Notes: generated by a model from the letters alone, not told the origin. Shown: positions 39,107 to 48,442, counted from the first letter of the stretch. The stretch: DNA of 64,000 nt from Photobacterium carnosum (GCF_002849605.1 NZ_NPIB01000005.1:115727-179726), one strand, 5' to 3'. Numbers and translations: made by a program.

Positions 39107-39215
39107 ATTAATTTAATAATAGCGTATATATTGATCTAATCCAGCATTAGTTAACATTGTTATGACAAAAATTTGATCATTACCGCAAACTTAATGCTTA
39201 TAACAATTACAAACC

Positions 39216-39250
39216 AAAAAAAACGGGCTTCTATTTAAAGAAGCCCGTTA
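39216..39250 (-). terminator. glpR terminator
   Basis: On the minus strand AACGGGCTTCT and AGAAGCCCGTT form an 11-bp stem with a short loop, followed by a run of T, about 30 bases after the glpR stop. It separates glpR from the glpD promoter region. Confidence 0.92.
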
Positions 39251-39279
39251 TTTAAGTCTCTGGTTATCGATATAATGAT

Positions 39280-40041
39280 TTACGCTACCACCTCAAAATG
39301 GATTTCATTTTCTTGTAATCGCTCAACCAAACTGAGTGGGGGTAATTGATCAGTGAATAACATATCAATTTGACTAATATCACCTAGATTTACCATCGCA
39401 TTACGACCAAACTTAGTGTGATCAACGCCTAACATCACACAACGGCTATTCTCAATAATCGCTTGTTTAACCCGAACTTCATGGTAATCAAAATCTAATA
39501 ATGAACCATCAAGATCAATACCACTGATACCCAAAATACCGAAATCTAATCGAAATTGTGATACAAAATCGAGGGTTGCTTCACCTACAATACCGCCATC
39601 ACGATTACGTACCTCACCACCAGCTAAAATCACTCGAAAGTTTTCTTTAGCCATCAGTAAGCTAGCAACATTAAGGTTATTAGTTACGATCCGTAAATCG
39701 TTATGATTCATTAATGCGCGCGCCACCGCTTCTGGCGTAGTACCTATATCTATAAATAAGGTTGCACCGTCAGGAATATGGCTCACTAATGCTTTGGCTA
39801 TGCGGTCTTTCTGCTCTAACTGTAAGACCTTACGAGTGGTATAAGCCGTATTAACTGAACTGGAAGGGACGGTTGCACCGCCATGATGACGACGAATTTT
39901 ATTTTCATCGGCCAGCTCATTAAGATCGCGGCGAATCGTTTGTGGGCTTACATTAAAACGCGCCACAAGATCGTCAGTACTGACATATCCCTGGCCCATA
40001 ACTAAATCAATAATTTCTTGATGACGTTTACTTTGCTTCAC
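39280..40041 (-). CDS. glpR: DeoR-family glycerol-3-phosphate regulon repressor
   Basis: GlpR represses glp genes and is released by glycerol-3-phosphate. The N-terminal DeoR helix-turn-helix (GYVSTDDLVARFNVSPQTIRR) precedes the sugar-phosphate sensor domain with IDIGTTPEAVARAL, RIVTNNLNVASLL, LAGGEVRNRDGGIVGEATL and DFGILGISGID. I start it at GTG 40041 (VKQSKRHQEII), which follows TAGGAG by 10 bases and gives 253 residues, close to E. coli GlpR. Longer in-frame starts at 40110 and 40071 lack a ribosome site and add non-conserved sequence. It follows glpT on the same strand. Confidence 0.94.
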   Translation of the reverse strand: MKQSKRHQEIIDLVMGQGYVSTDDLVARFNVSPQTIRRDLNELADENKIRRHHGGATVPSSSVNTAYTTRKVLQLEQKDRIAKALVSHIPDGATLFIDIGTTPEAVARALMNHNDLRIVTNNLNVASLLMAKENFRVILAGGEVRNRDGGIVGEATLDFVSQFRLDFGILGISGIDLDGSLLDFDYHEVRVKQAIIENSRCVMLGVDHTKFGRNAMVNLGDISQIDMLFTDQLPPLSLVERLQENEIHFEVVA

Positions 40042-40093
40042 GGCTGGAAAGCTCCTATCTATACCTGCCATATTCAGCAATGAAAGGTAATAA

Positions 40094-40125
40094 AAACAAG
40101 GCTCCGCCAATGCGAAGCCTTTTTA
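40094..40125 (-). terminator. Terminator or attenuator between glpT and glpR
   Basis: On the minus strand AAGGCTTCGC pairs with GCGGAGCCTT (one G-U pair) across an ATTG loop, followed by GTTTTTATT. It lies about 35 bases after the glpT stop and 55 bases before the glpR start, so it would limit the amount of glpR transcript from the glpT promoter. Confidence 0.78.
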
Positions 40126-40160
40126 TATTACTCACAGCTTTACCAAGAAGCCAAACTTAA

Positions 40161-41531
40161 TCAACCATTTTGCTGTTGTAACTCAAGTTGCTGCTTCTGA
40201 TAGGCCTTCTTTTCACCAATCATAGTGATAATAAAGAAGAAAATAGCTAACACACAAGAGCCGGTTAGAACCATAAAGCCGCCATCCCAACCAAAATTAT
40301 CTACCGTATAACCCAGTAATGCATTCGCTGCTACTGCACCACCTAAATAACCAAATAACCCCGTTAGCCCAGCCGCAGTACCTGCCGCTTTTTTAGGTGC
40401 AAGCTCTAACGCATACAAACCAATCAACATCACAGGACCATAGATTAAGAAGCCAATCGAGATCAATGCCATCATATCAATAGTCGGATTACCCGGAGGA
40501 TTAAGCCAGTACACCAATACTGCAACAGTCACTAGCACCATAAATAAAATCCCTGCTGGTGCTCGACGACCTTTAAATAGCTTATCGGATATCCAACCAC
40601 ATAATAATGTACCGGGGATCCCTGCCCACTCATAAAGGAAATAAGCCCATGATGATTTATCGACGGTAAAGCCTTTCGCTTCACCTAAATACACTGGTGC
40701 CCAATCTAATACGCCATAGCGAATCAAATAAACAAACGCGTTCGCAATCGCAATAAACCACAATAATTTATTATTAAAAATGTACTTAAAGAAAATTTCT
40801 TTGGCGGTCATCTCTTCTTCAAAAGATTTGTCATAGCTCTCAGGATAATCGTCTTTGTATTCTTCAATCGGTGGTAAGCCACAAGACTGCGGGGTGTCAC
40901 GCATCACTAAGATAGTAAATCCCGCAACTAATAGCGCAAAAAAAGCAGGTACATAAAACGCTGAACGCCAATCATCATTAAACGCCCATAAACCAAATAA
41001 GAACAATGGACCAATTAAGCCACCACCGACGTTATGAGCCACGTTCCAGACCGAGACTAACCCACCTCTTTCTTTATGTGACCACCAGTGCACCATGGTT
41101 CGCCCACAGGCTGGCCATCCCATCCCCTGAAACCAGCCATTTAAAAATAACAGCACAAACATCGCGGTAATACTGCCAGTCGCCCAAGGCATAAAACCAA
41201 AGCACAACATCACTATCGATGACAATATCAATCCCGAGGCTAAAAAGAAGCGAGGATTGGATCTATCTGACACATTCCCCATTAAAAATTTAGATAAGCC
41301 ATAAGCAATTGATACTGCCGCTAACGCAACCCCTAATTCACCGCGGCTATAGCCATATTCTTCAATCAAATAGGGCATCGCTAGCGAAAAGTTTTTACGC
41401 ACTAAATAGTAGCCAGCATAACCAAAAAAAATACCTACAAACAATTGCCACCGCAATCGCTTATAAACTGGATCGATACTTCCATCAGGCAAGCGCTGTT
41501 TATGCGCTTCAGGGGTAAATAAACCAAACAT
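40161..41531 (-). CDS. glpT: Glycerol-3-phosphate:phosphate antiporter
   Basis: GlpT is a 12-helix MFS transporter that brings glycerol-3-phosphate in against inorganic phosphate; it is also a known route for fosfomycin uptake. The organophosphate antiporter signature [20 protein letters not shown] is visible near residue 130-150. The basic start ([31 protein letters not shown]) carries the Arg45-type substrate residue. 456 residues is normal. An AAAGGAAC site precedes ATG. It stands just upstream of glpR, next to glpD. Confidence 0.96.
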   Translation of the reverse strand: MFGLFTPEAHKQRLPDGSIDPVYKRLRWQLFVGIFFGYAGYYLVRKNFSLAMPYLIEEYGYSRGELGVALAAVSIAYGLSKFLMGNVSDRSNPRFFLASGLILSSIVMLCFGFMPWATGSITAMFVLLFLNGWFQGMGWPACGRTMVHWWSHKERGGLVSVWNVAHNVGGGLIGPLFLFGLWAFNDDWRSAFYVPAFFALLVAGFTILVMRDTPQSCGLPPIEEYKDDYPESYDKSFEEEMTAKEIFFKYIFNNKLLWFIAIANAFVYLIRYGVLDWAPVYLGEAKGFTVDKSSWAYFLYEWAGIPGTLLCGWISDKLFKGRRAPAGILFMVLVTVAVLVYWLNPPGNPTIDMMALISIGFLIYGPVMLIGLYALELAPKKAAGTAAGLTGLFGYLGGAVAANALLGYTVDNFGWDGGFMVLTGSCVLAIFFFIITMIGEKKAYQKQQLELQQQNG

Positions 41532-41827
41532 AAATGTTCCTTTCTGTTATCTCACTGCTGTAGGGCATCGAGTACCATTCGCGCATCACGATACGCTGTG
41601 GCATCTTATAGATACTATTTTTACAATCCCACGCTATAAACGATCGTTTTATTTTCGATGTCGCTCAAAACGAGACTGATTATTGCGCGAATGAATAATT
41701 AAAAATGTGAAAACAGTCAAAGACAGACGGATAAATATGAATAGATATGAAAATAACGCGGATTTATATCAACATTGGACTCACTGTCAAATAATCAACA
41801 GCTTTAGTTAATATCAAGATAATTATC
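41532..41827. promoter_or_regulatory. glpT upstream region with candidate CRP and palindromic sites
   Basis: The glpT promoter must lie here. The palindrome AAACGATCGTTT (41638-41649) and nearby TTTTCGATG/CAAAACGAG stretches are candidate GlpR-type elements, but none fits the consensus well. TGTGAAAACAGTCAAA (41706-41721) matches the CRP consensus TGTGA-N6-TCACA in eight of ten positions. E. coli glpT is controlled by both CRP and GlpR. No small ORF is seen. Confidence 0.45.
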
Positions 41828-41870
41828 ACTACTGTGGTGATGTAAGCAGGCCAAACATCACCACAGTAGT
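41828..41870. repeat. Perfect 16-bp inverted repeat after glpG
   Basis: ACTACTGTGGTGATGT and ACATCACCACAGTAGT are exact complements separated by 11 bases, 23 bases after the glpG stop. There is no T-tract on either side. It is the longest perfect hairpin in the window and would be very stable in RNA. Confidence 0.85.
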
Positions 41871-41892
41871 TGCAGGAAAAACTGCCAGAAGA

Positions 41893-42732
41893 CTAGTGTT
41901 TAGGACGAAGTAATTTAGCATCCACTAACGCAATCGCACAGCCCGTCAATAAACCCATTAAGTGCGCCATATTCGCAATGGCAATGCCTGCAGGCTCAGC
42001 AAAACCAATGATCAACCACACCAACATAAACACTACATAAGAGCGAGCAATCACTAATCCACGTTGTGGTGCTAGCCAACCCATCCACCAGATATACCCC
42101 AGCAAGGCATAGACAACCCCAGATAGGCCACCAAAATTAGGACCATCAAGCCAGAATTGACCAAAGCCAGAAATTAGCGAAGAGATAAGAAATAACTGTA
42201 CTAATTTAGCAGAGCCACTGTGACGTTCAATTTGTCCGCCTAATAACCACCACCACAAACAGTTAAAAATTACATGCATGGCTGAAAAGTGGAGTAGCGC
42301 ATGGCTGAAATAACGCCACAACTGCCATTGATCACCATTCATAAACGGGAAGTGGAACCAATTAAATAATAGCGATTCAAATCCTAATAACCACAATCCG
42401 TAAATGACCAGTGATGCCACCATCACTAGTAATGTAAATGGACCAGCTTGGGCTTTAACCATCGAGATTAGACTCGGGCTAGAATAATCAAATTTTGCAG
42501 TGCGACTTTCTGCCACTTGCCATGATGCTTCTTGATATTTGCTATCATTAGGATTAGCAATAAATGCATTCAATTCAGCTTCGGCTTCAATCAGATGTTG
42601 GTTATCTTGCAACCATAACGCAAACTTACCCTCAGGCTCTGGCGCTAAAGTCAGTTCAATCCCCCGTGAAGCCATATAATCAATAAATGCTTGTGCGTGA
42701 CGAGGGTTATAAAATTCAGCTAAGCGATGCAT
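41893..42732 (-). CDS. glpG: Rhomboid intramembrane serine protease GlpG
   Basis: GlpG cleaves membrane proteins within the bilayer. From ATG 42732 (MHRLAEFYNPRHAQAF) it is 279 residues: a cytosolic N-terminal domain (about 1-80), then six helices. The catalytic Ser204 is in FGGLSGVVYALLGY, His257 in NMAHLMGLL, and the oxyanion residues are in HVIFNCLWWW (H153, N157). The upstream start at 42777 is rejected because the family begins at this Met, which has a GAGTGA site. It follows glpE by about 110 bases, as in E. coli glpEG, though glpR has been separated. Confidence 0.95.
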   Translation of the reverse strand: MHRLAEFYNPRHAQAFIDYMASRGIELTLAPEPEGKFALWLQDNQHLIEAEAELNAFIANPNDSKYQEASWQVAESRTAKFDYSSPSLISMVKAQAGPFTLLVMVASLVIYGLWLLGFESLLFNWFHFPFMNGDQWQLWRYFSHALLHFSAMHVIFNCLWWWLLGGQIERHSGSAKLVQLFLISSLISGFGQFWLDGPNFGGLSGVVYALLGYIWWMGWLAPQRGLVIARSYVVFMLVWLIIGFAEPAGIAIANMAHLMGLLTGCAIALVDAKLLRPKH

Positions 42733-42842
42733 AGTTATCACTCTAATGGATTGGAGATTATCAGTACTAAATACCAAAGGAAGTTACATTCAAAGTGAGT
42801 AACTCGCCCTCTTATTACTCATCTTATCAAGGATAAACTTAA

Positions 42843-43163
42843 CTAAGCTTGTACCATCGGTAAGCCTTCACGACGCCAAGCTTCAAAACCACCCTCAACG
42901 CTATACACCTGTTCATAGCCTTGATTAGCTAAATATTGCGCGGCGCCCTGACTACTGACACCGTGATAACACATCACTAATAATGGTTGTTCAAAGTCAA
43001 CCTCATCCATCAATGTCACCATTGTATCGTTAGTAAGGTGAAATGCCGCTTGAGCATGAGCTAATGCATAAGATTGGGGATCACGGATATCAACCAGTAC
43101 GGTCTCTGGTTGTTGTAATAATTGCAGGGCATCTTGTACTGAAATATGTTGAAACTGTTCCAT
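42843..43163 (-). CDS. glpE: Thiosulfate sulfurtransferase GlpE (single rhodanese domain)
   Basis: GlpE moves sulfane sulfur from thiosulfate to thiol acceptors such as thioredoxin. From ATG 43163 ([13 protein letters not shown]) it is 106 residues, one rhodanese domain with active-site Cys65 in [11 protein letters not shown], and the Asp/Arg core [14 protein letters not shown]. The AAGGA ribosome site selects this start over an upstream one at 43202. It precedes glpG in the same direction. A long upstream region with DnaA-type boxes and a CRP site separates it from rpoH. Confidence 0.95.
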   Translation of the reverse strand: MEQFQHISVQDALQLLQQPETVLVDIRDPQSYALAHAQAAFHLTNDTMVTLMDEVDFEQPLLVMCYHGVSSQGAAQYLANQGYEQVYSVEGGFEAWRREGLPMVQA

Positions 43164-43350
43164 GATGTTTCCTTTTAATGGCATCAATAAAAGTAATAGC
43201 AAAGGCTGATAATGCTATTTATGATCGCGATCGATAATGTTCATATTGGATCGTAAACACACGATCCTGACAATTCATCCACCAAAATCGGTAATTAATC
43301 ACTATTGTACCTTAGCTTAAGCACTGTATCTCCCACCAAAAAATAAGGCT

Positions 43351-43359
43351 TTATCCACA
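43351..43359 (+). promoter_or_regulatory. DnaA box (TTATCCACA)
   Basis: Exact match to the strong consensus DnaA box. Confidence 0.7.
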
Positions 43360-43448
43360 TAACAATCACGGCTCGCAACAATAACAGTTCAATACCAACA
43401 AGGAGTTATTGGTGATAGCAATTCACAATCGAACACAAAGTAACCACC

Positions 43449-43457
43449 TGTGGAAAA
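43449..43457 (-). promoter_or_regulatory. DnaA box (TTTTCCACA)
   Basis: Match to TTWTNCACA on the minus strand. A further TGTGG motif follows 4 bases later. Confidence 0.55.
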
Positions 43458-43531
43458 GTCTGTGGATTGCGTTGATAATGTGGTTTTCACCAAAAAGATC
43501 CACAACATGTAGATCGGATCCCACAACAAGC

Positions 43532-43540
43532 TGTGCATAA
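43532..43540 (-). promoter_or_regulatory. DnaA box (TTATGCACA)
   Basis: Match to TTWTNCACA on the minus strand, 21 bases from the next box. Confidence 0.55.
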
Positions 43541-43561
43541 GTTAACTAAGCATACACACAA

Positions 43562-43570
43562 TTATTCACA
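43562..43570 (+). promoter_or_regulatory. DnaA box (TTATTCACA)
   Basis: Match to TTWTNCACA on the plus strand; it abuts the CRP-like site. Confidence 0.5.
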
Positions 43571-43591
43571 AATGTGACTTATGACACATAA
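43570..43591. promoter_or_regulatory. CRP-like site
   Basis: AAATGTGA and ACACATAA flank a 6-base spacer. The core TGTGA-N6-ACACA differs from the CRP consensus TGTGA-N6-TCACA at one base, and the flanking bases also match. On the minus strand a TATGCT -10-like hexamer lies at 43554-43549, about the right distance for CRP activation toward glpE. Confidence 0.65.
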
Positions 43592-43660
43592 AATCAGATA
43601 GATAAGCTCCTACCTTATAATAGTGATTAGCGACTATAAATTTAGACGATCGACAGCTAC

Positions 43661-43688
43661 AAAAAAACCGACACTAAGGTCGGTTTTT
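43661..43688. terminator. rpoH terminator
   Basis: ACCGAC and GTCGGT arms are flanked by seven A on the left and five T on the right, about 25 bases after the rpoH stop. The symmetry lets it end transcripts from either direction. Confidence 0.9.
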
Positions 43689-43711
43689 ATAGCGTAAAGT
43701 AACATGACCAA

Positions 43712-44572
43712 TTAGTAAAAATCGCCCACTGAATCTTTAAGCTTTTTCATGGCATTTTTTTCTAACTGCCGAATACGCTCTGCTGATATACCATAATTAT
43801 CGGCTAAATCTTGCAAAGTCGACTTTTGATCATCTAACCAACGTGAACGAACAATATGCTGGCTGCGTTCATCCAGACTGGCTAATGCTTGTGATAAACG
43901 ATTATTGGCATGAGTTTCCCAATTACTTTCTTCATAACTCAAAGCAACATCAGAGCCTTTATCTTCAAGGAAATATGCGGGAGCCATAGGTGCTGAATCA
44001 CGTTCATCATCATCATTTTGCATTTCAAACGTAGGATCTTGTGCCGCTAAACGTGATTCCATTTCGCGTACTTCAGCAGGTTCAACCCCTAACTGTTGAG
44101 CGACCATGTTCACTTCGTCGTTATTAAACCAGCCTAAGCGTTTCTTTGATTTACGTAAATTAAAAAATAATTTCCGTTGTGCTTTGGTGGTTGCTACTTT
44201 TACTATTCGCCAATTACGTAATACATATTCATGAATTTCAGCTTTAATCCAATGTACCGCAAAAGACACCAATCGTACGCCAACTTCTGGATTAAAGCGT
44301 TTAACCGCTTTCATCAACCCAATATTACCTTCTTGGATTAAATCAGCAATCGGCAAACCATAGCCAGAATATCCACGAGCAATATGCACCACAAATCGCA
44401 AATGGGACATCACTAATGCTTTAGCAGCATTAATATCACCGTCATAGTGTAAAGCTTCAGCAAGCTCTTTTTCACGCTCAGGCGTTAGCATTGGATAACG
44501 GTTTACAGTCTGAATATAACTTTCAAGACTATCCGCCGAAACTAGAACTAATTTCGACATCTCATTTGACAT
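43712..44572 (-). CDS. rpoH: RNA polymerase heat-shock sigma factor RpoH (sigma-32)
   Basis: Sigma-32 directs transcription of chaperone and protease genes after heat or protein-folding stress. From ATG 44572 ([15 protein letters not shown]) it is 286 residues. Region 2 is seen in [21 protein letters not shown], the RpoH box that tells it from other sigmas is QRKLFFNLR (132-140), and region 4 in [36 protein letters not shown] ribosome site supports this start over one 16 codons upstream. It follows ftsYEX, as in E. coli. A TATAAT at about 44701-44696 on its strand may be a -10. Confidence 0.96.
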   Translation of the reverse strand: MSNEMSKLVLVSADSLESYIQTVNRYPMLTPEREKELAEALHYDGDINAAKALVMSHLRFVVHIARGYSGYGLPIADLIQEGNIGLMKAVKRFNPEVGVRLVSFAVHWIKAEIHEYVLRNWRIVKVATTKAQRKLFFNLRKSKKRLGWFNNDEVNMVAQQLGVEPAEVREMESRLAAQDPTFEMQNDDDERDSAPMAPAYFLEDKGSDVALSYEESNWETHANNRLSQALASLDERSQHIVRSRWLDDQKSTLQDLADNYGISAERIRQLEKNAMKKLKDSVGDFY

Positions 44573-44750
44573 TCGAAAACCTCGTGTAATTTTCGTGCAA
44601 TCACAACGGTTATTGAGCACATGCTATCGTTGTGTGAACCGACAATGATGCCTGTAAACATAGTTCAAATGCAAGTCACAGCACAAATATATATGATTAT
44701 AAGCATCACTTTTTCTTATCATGTTGTTTTAAAATGATTAACAACAACAA

Positions 44751-45683
44751 TTATACTGGGTTAATTTCACGCAAATGACGTCCAGCAGCAAGACGAGCAG
44801 CCATTAGACCTAAGAAGGTGGCTATCATTATCATGATTACGCTCTCATCCCAATTCAAGCCCAGCATTCTAAAATGACTACCATACAAATTAGATAACTG
44901 CGCAACAGCATCACCTAATAATAAAACTACCCCTTGGGTTAATCCCCATGCAATTAGCGCTGCAATCAAGCCATACCACACCCCGACATAAAGATAAGGA
45001 CGTAAAATATAACTATTGGTCGCACCAACCATTTTCATGACTTGGATTTCATCTTTATGGCTAAGCACTTGTAAGCGCAGGGTGTTACCCACAATTAAGA
45101 ACACCGCAAACAGCATTAAGCCTGACATTAATAATGCCAACGCAATCGCTAACTGTTGAATTGCGGCTAAACGTTGCAGCCAATCACGATCTAAACGCAC
45201 TTCAGCAACATGCTTTTGCTGTCCCAATTTTTGGGCTAATTCATTGGCTTTAGCCGTCGTTTGCCAATCACTCTTTGGCTCAACAATTACCACTGCGGGT
45301 AAAGGATTATTTTGCTCATCAAACAAATTGAGGGCTTTATCAAAACCACCATTTTGCCGAAACTGCTCTAAACCTTGATCCGCGGTAATAAATTTGACGC
45401 TATTAACTTGTGACCAATTTTTAATTTCATCAGCAAGTGCCTGCCCATCGTCATTACTGGTATTGTGCTTTAAATACAGTGTAATTTGGCTTGGGTTTTG
45501 CCACGCATCAGCAACCGCTGTAATATTTTTCGCCATTAAATAAAAAGTACATGGCAAGGTTAATGCGACAGCTAATACGGCAAGAGTTAAAAAATTACCG
45601 AGTGGATGACGAAACATGTCTTTTAATGCAGAGCTTGCTTGTTGGCGATGAATTGCAAAAAAACCAATAGATTTACGCGCCAT
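44751..45683 (-). CDS. ftsX: Cell division protein FtsX
   Basis: FtsX is the membrane part of the FtsEX ABC system that activates septal peptidoglycan hydrolases through EnvC. The 310-residue protein has a cytoplasmic N-terminus, one helix (about 32-52), a periplasmic domain (about 53-175) and three C-terminal helices, with the conserved HKDEIQVMKMVGATNSYILRP loop and final GRHLREINPV. Its start overlaps ftsE by 11 bases, indicating translational coupling. Confidence 0.96.
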   Translation of the reverse strand: MARKSIGFFAIHRQQASSALKDMFRHPLGNFLTLAVLAVALTLPCTFYLMAKNITAVADAWQNPSQITLYLKHNTSNDDGQALADEIKNWSQVNSVKFITADQGLEQFRQNGGFDKALNLFDEQNNPLPAVVIVEPKSDWQTTAKANELAQKLGQQKHVAEVRLDRDWLQRLAAIQQLAIALALLMSGLMLFAVFLIVGNTLRLQVLSHKDEIQVMKMVGATNSYILRPYLYVGVWYGLIAALIAWGLTQGVVLLLGDAVAQLSNLYGSHFRMLGLNWDESVIMIMIATFLGLMAARLAAGRHLREINPV

Positions 45684-46341
45684 GAGCTAGCTCCCTTAAA
45701 TTACCTTTATGTAGATCTAAACGACGATAATCACGGCTAGCAAGCAATGATGTGTCATGCGTTGCCATTAATACTGTTACGCCAACTCGATTAAATTCTT
45801 CAAATAATCGCAACACTTGTTGTGATAATTCAGCATCCAGATTACCTGTTGGTTCATCAGCCAACAGTAACATTGGTTTGTTAACAATTGCGCGGGCAAT
45901 GCCGACGCGCTGTTGTTCACCGCCAGATAATTGGATAGGCAAACATTTTGCCTTATCCAATAATCCGACTTTATCCAAAGATGCACTCACACGACGCTTG
46001 ATATCATGTTCATTCATTTGTTCAACCCGTAATGGCAAAGCAATGTTATCGAAAACACTGCGATCCATTAAAAGCTTATGATCTTGAAAAATAATACCAA
46101 TATTGCGGCGCAAAAATGGGATTTGTTTATTTGGTAATCGAGTAATATCGTGACCATTGAACCAAATCTTGCCGTCATTTGGACGCTCAAGGGCACAAAT
46201 TAATTTCAGCAGGGTACTTTTACCAGCCCCAGAGTGACCCGTTAAAAAAGCCATATCTGCGGGTTTGAGGTGAAAATCTACTTTTTGTAGGGCTTGCCTA
46301 CCACCACGATAAGCTTTACTTACCTGCTGAAATTGAATCAC
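45673..46341 (-). CDS. ftsE: Cell division ATP-binding protein FtsE
   Basis: FtsE is the ABC ATPase partner of FtsX at the septal ring. Walker [10 protein letters not shown] is at 35-43, signature [14 protein letters not shown] at 138-151, Walker [14 protein letters not shown] at about 157-169 and the H-loop in MATHD. Length 222. The start codon is GTG with GAGGAA inside the end of ftsY, only 4 bases after the ftsY stop. The operon is ftsY-ftsE-ftsX, then rpoH. Confidence 0.97.
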   Translation of the reverse strand: MIQFQQVSKAYRGGRQALQKVDFHLKPADMAFLTGHSGAGKSTLLKLICALERPNDGKIWFNGHDITRLPNKQIPFLRRNIGIIFQDHKLLMDRSVFDNIALPLRVEQMNEHDIKRRVSASLDKVGLLDKAKCLPIQLSGGEQQRVGIARAIVNKPMLLLADEPTGNLDAELSQQVLRLFEEFNRVGVTVLMATHDTSLLASRDYRRLDLHKGNLRELAHGA

Positions 46342-46345
46342 TTTA

Positions 46346-47752
46346 TTATTCCTCGTTGCTAAATAACGCTTCTATAAACTCATCGGCCACAAATGGTCGC
46401 AAATCATCAATGCCTTCACCAATACCAATATAACGAATTGGAATATTGAATTGATCAGCAATTGCAAAAATAACACCACCTTTAGCCGTACCATCTAATT
46501 TAGTAATGGTGATCCCCGATACTGGAGCCACTTCACTAAACAGTTTTGCCTGACTAATGGCATTTTGACCCGTACCAGCGTCCAATGTCAGCATAATCTC
46601 ATGCGGGGCTTCGCTATCAATCTTTTGCATCACCCGCACAATTTTACGTAACTCTTCCATCAAGTGACCTTTGTTTTGCAAACGCCCAGCGGTGTCAGCA
46701 ATAACAACATCAACATTTTTGGCTTTAGCTGATTCAATGGCATCAAAAATCACGGATGCACTATCAGCGCCAGTATGCTGAGCGATCACAGGCACATTAT
46801 TACGATCACCCCAAACTTGTAGTTGCTCCACAGCCGCGGCACGGAAGGTATCACCAGCAGCTAGCATGACTGATTTACCATCTGCTTGGAATTGTTTGGC
46901 TAATTTACCAATGGTAGTCGTTTTACCGACACCATTAACGCCAACCATCAAAATAACATAAGGCTTTTTAGTCATATCAACCACTAACGGTTGTTCAACT
47001 TTAGCCAACATTCCACCTAATTCATCTTTTAATAAACTATAGAGAGCTTCGCCGTCATGTAAATCACTGCGTGATGCTTTGTCAGTAAGGTTATTAATGA
47101 TTTTTAACGTGGTATCCATCCCAACATCAGCGATCAATAATTGCTCTTCTAACTCTTCAAATAATTCATCATCAATTTTCTTACCACGGAACAAACCAAA
47201 GAAACCAGCACCAAAGTTGGTTTTAGTACGCTTTAAACCGCGCATTAAGCGGCTAAAAAAACCTTCTGATTTTGGTTTTTCTTGTTCAGTAGCCGCCGTG
47301 ATGACTACAGTATTTTGATCGTCATCGTCAGCAATTACATCACTAACATTGGCATCAATAGCATTTTCAGTTACCGATGTTAGTAATGGCTCACTTCCAT
47401 CATTGCTATTATTTAATAACGCTTGATGGTTTTCATCTACGGTTACAATCTCATCATTAATAACACTATCAGTAACAATACTGTCTTTTTGATGATCATT
47501 TTCTTGCAACGTCGTAGCCAATTGGCGATCATTAGTTTTAGCGATTAATTCTGGGTTGATGGGTGTTTCTAGCTCAAAGTCATCATTATGACCGGCTTTC
47601 AACGACTCATCGTCAGAGGAATGTGTTGATTTTTGGCTATCAACCGAGCCATCAACTACTGATTGATCAGTAGCTTGTTCCTTTGATGCGTCGTTATCTT
47701 CAGAGCTAAATCCTAGCCATGAAAATAATCCGCGTTTCTTTTTTTCTGCCAT
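46346..47752 (-). CDS. ftsY: Signal recognition particle receptor FtsY
   Basis: FtsY is the GTPase receptor that docks SRP-ribosome complexes to the inner membrane. The first ~170 residues form the acidic A domain, here rich in Asp, Glu, Asn and Ser, after a basic start (MAEKKKRGLFSWLG). The NG domain then shows G1 GVNGVGKTTTIGKLA, DTFRAAAVEQL, the DTAGR motif (VVIADTAGRLQNKG) and TKLDGTAKGG. From ATG 47752 it is 468 residues, supported by AGGA at 7 bases. It diverges from rsmD. Confidence 0.97.
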   Translation of the reverse strand: MAEKKKRGLFSWLGFSSEDNDASKEQATDQSVVDGSVDSQKSTHSSDDESLKAGHNDDFELETPINPELIAKTNDRQLATTLQENDHQKDSIVTDSVINDEIVTVDENHQALLNNSNDGSEPLLTSVTENAIDANVSDVIADDDDQNTVVITAATEQEKPKSEGFFSRLMRGLKRTKTNFGAGFFGLFRGKKIDDELFEELEEQLLIADVGMDTTLKIINNLTDKASRSDLHDGEALYSLLKDELGGMLAKVEQPLVVDMTKKPYVILMVGVNGVGKTTTIGKLAKQFQADGKSVMLAAGDTFRAAAVEQLQVWGDRNNVPVIAQHTGADSASVIFDAIESAKAKNVDVVIADTAGRLQNKGHLMEELRKIVRVMQKIDSEAPHEIMLTLDAGTGQNAISQAKLFSEVAPVSGITITKLDGTAKGGVIFAIADQFNIPIRYIGIGEGIDDLRPFVADEFIEALFSNEE

Positions 47753-47836
47753 TGGCAAATCCTAGCGCTTGATTGGTACAATTTACGGCCTAAAAACAGG
47801 TGTATACTATCATTTTCTTAACGGTCAAAAAAATCT

Positions 47837-48442
47837 ATGACGCAGCGAAGACAGCAAACAACTCGCAAAATACAAAATAATCGTCCTGGTGGATTCGTTA
47901 GAATCATCAGCGGACAATGGCGTGGACGCAAATTACCCGTTCATGATGTCGAAGGACTCCGCCCAACCACTGACCGTGTCAAAGAAACACTTTTCAACTG
48001 GTTAGCGCAAGACATTTATCAATCTAAATGCCTCGATCTCTTTACTGGTAGTGGTGGCTTAAGTTTTGAAGCACTTTCACGTGGTGCAGAAAGTGTCACC
48101 ATGCTTGAACTTGATAAAAAAGCGGCCACACAACTCGAAATAAACCTCAACACAGTAAAAGCGACCAATGCTACTGTGATCAATGGCGACAGTTTACGCT
48201 TTTTGTCACAAACAGGTACGCCACACGATATTGTTTTTATCGATCCTCCGTTTCGAAAAGATCTTATTCAGGATGTTATCACAGCGTTAGAAAATAATGG
48301 CTGGTTAACACCACATGCAATGATTTATATTGAAGCAGAAAAGGAATTAGGTCAGTTGGCAATACCTAGCCACTGGCATTTACATCGTGAAAAAAGCGCA
48401 GGCCAAGTGTGCTACCGCTTATTTTCCAGAGAGGAACCATGA
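47837..48442 (+). CDS. rsmD: 16S rRNA (guanine(966)-N2)-methyltransferase RsmD
   Basis: RsmD methylates N2 of G966 in 16S rRNA late in 30S assembly. SAM-binding motif I is LDLFTGSGGLSFEALSRGA, and the catalytic motif is the N6/N2-methylase type DPPF in IVFIDPPFRKD. RIISGQWRGRKL and GLRPTTDRVKETLFNWL at the start are hallmarks. 201 residues is normal. The stop overlaps the next start as ATGA, so it is coupled with the yhhL-like gene. Confidence 0.96.
   Translation: MTQRRQQTTRKIQNNRPGGFVRIISGQWRGRKLPVHDVEGLRPTTDRVKETLFNWLAQDIYQSKCLDLFTGSGGLSFEALSRGAESVTMLELDKKAATQLEINLNTVKATNATVINGDSLRFLSQTGTPHDIVFIDPPFRKDLIQDVITALENNGWLTPHAMIYIEAEKELGQLAIPSHWHLHREKSAGQVCYRLFSREEP

Larger units (their letters stand above)
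43164..43711. promoter_or_regulatory. glpE-rpoH intergenic region with DnaA boxes and a CRP site
   Basis: This 548-base stretch holds no ORF with a ribosome site. It contains four matches to the relaxed DnaA box TTWTNCACA and further CCACA/TGTGG motifs, a near-consensus CRP site, a perfect TATAAT at 43616-43621 on the plus strand and the rpoH terminator at the right end. It probably serves as the glpEG promoter region and perhaps as a DnaA-binding locus. Confidence 0.6.

Noticed and set aside
44573..44750. A sigma-E type promoter upstream of rpoH
   Set aside because: A GAACTA element is present but the spacing to a TC-rich -10 is 18 bases rather than about 16, and the -10 is poor.
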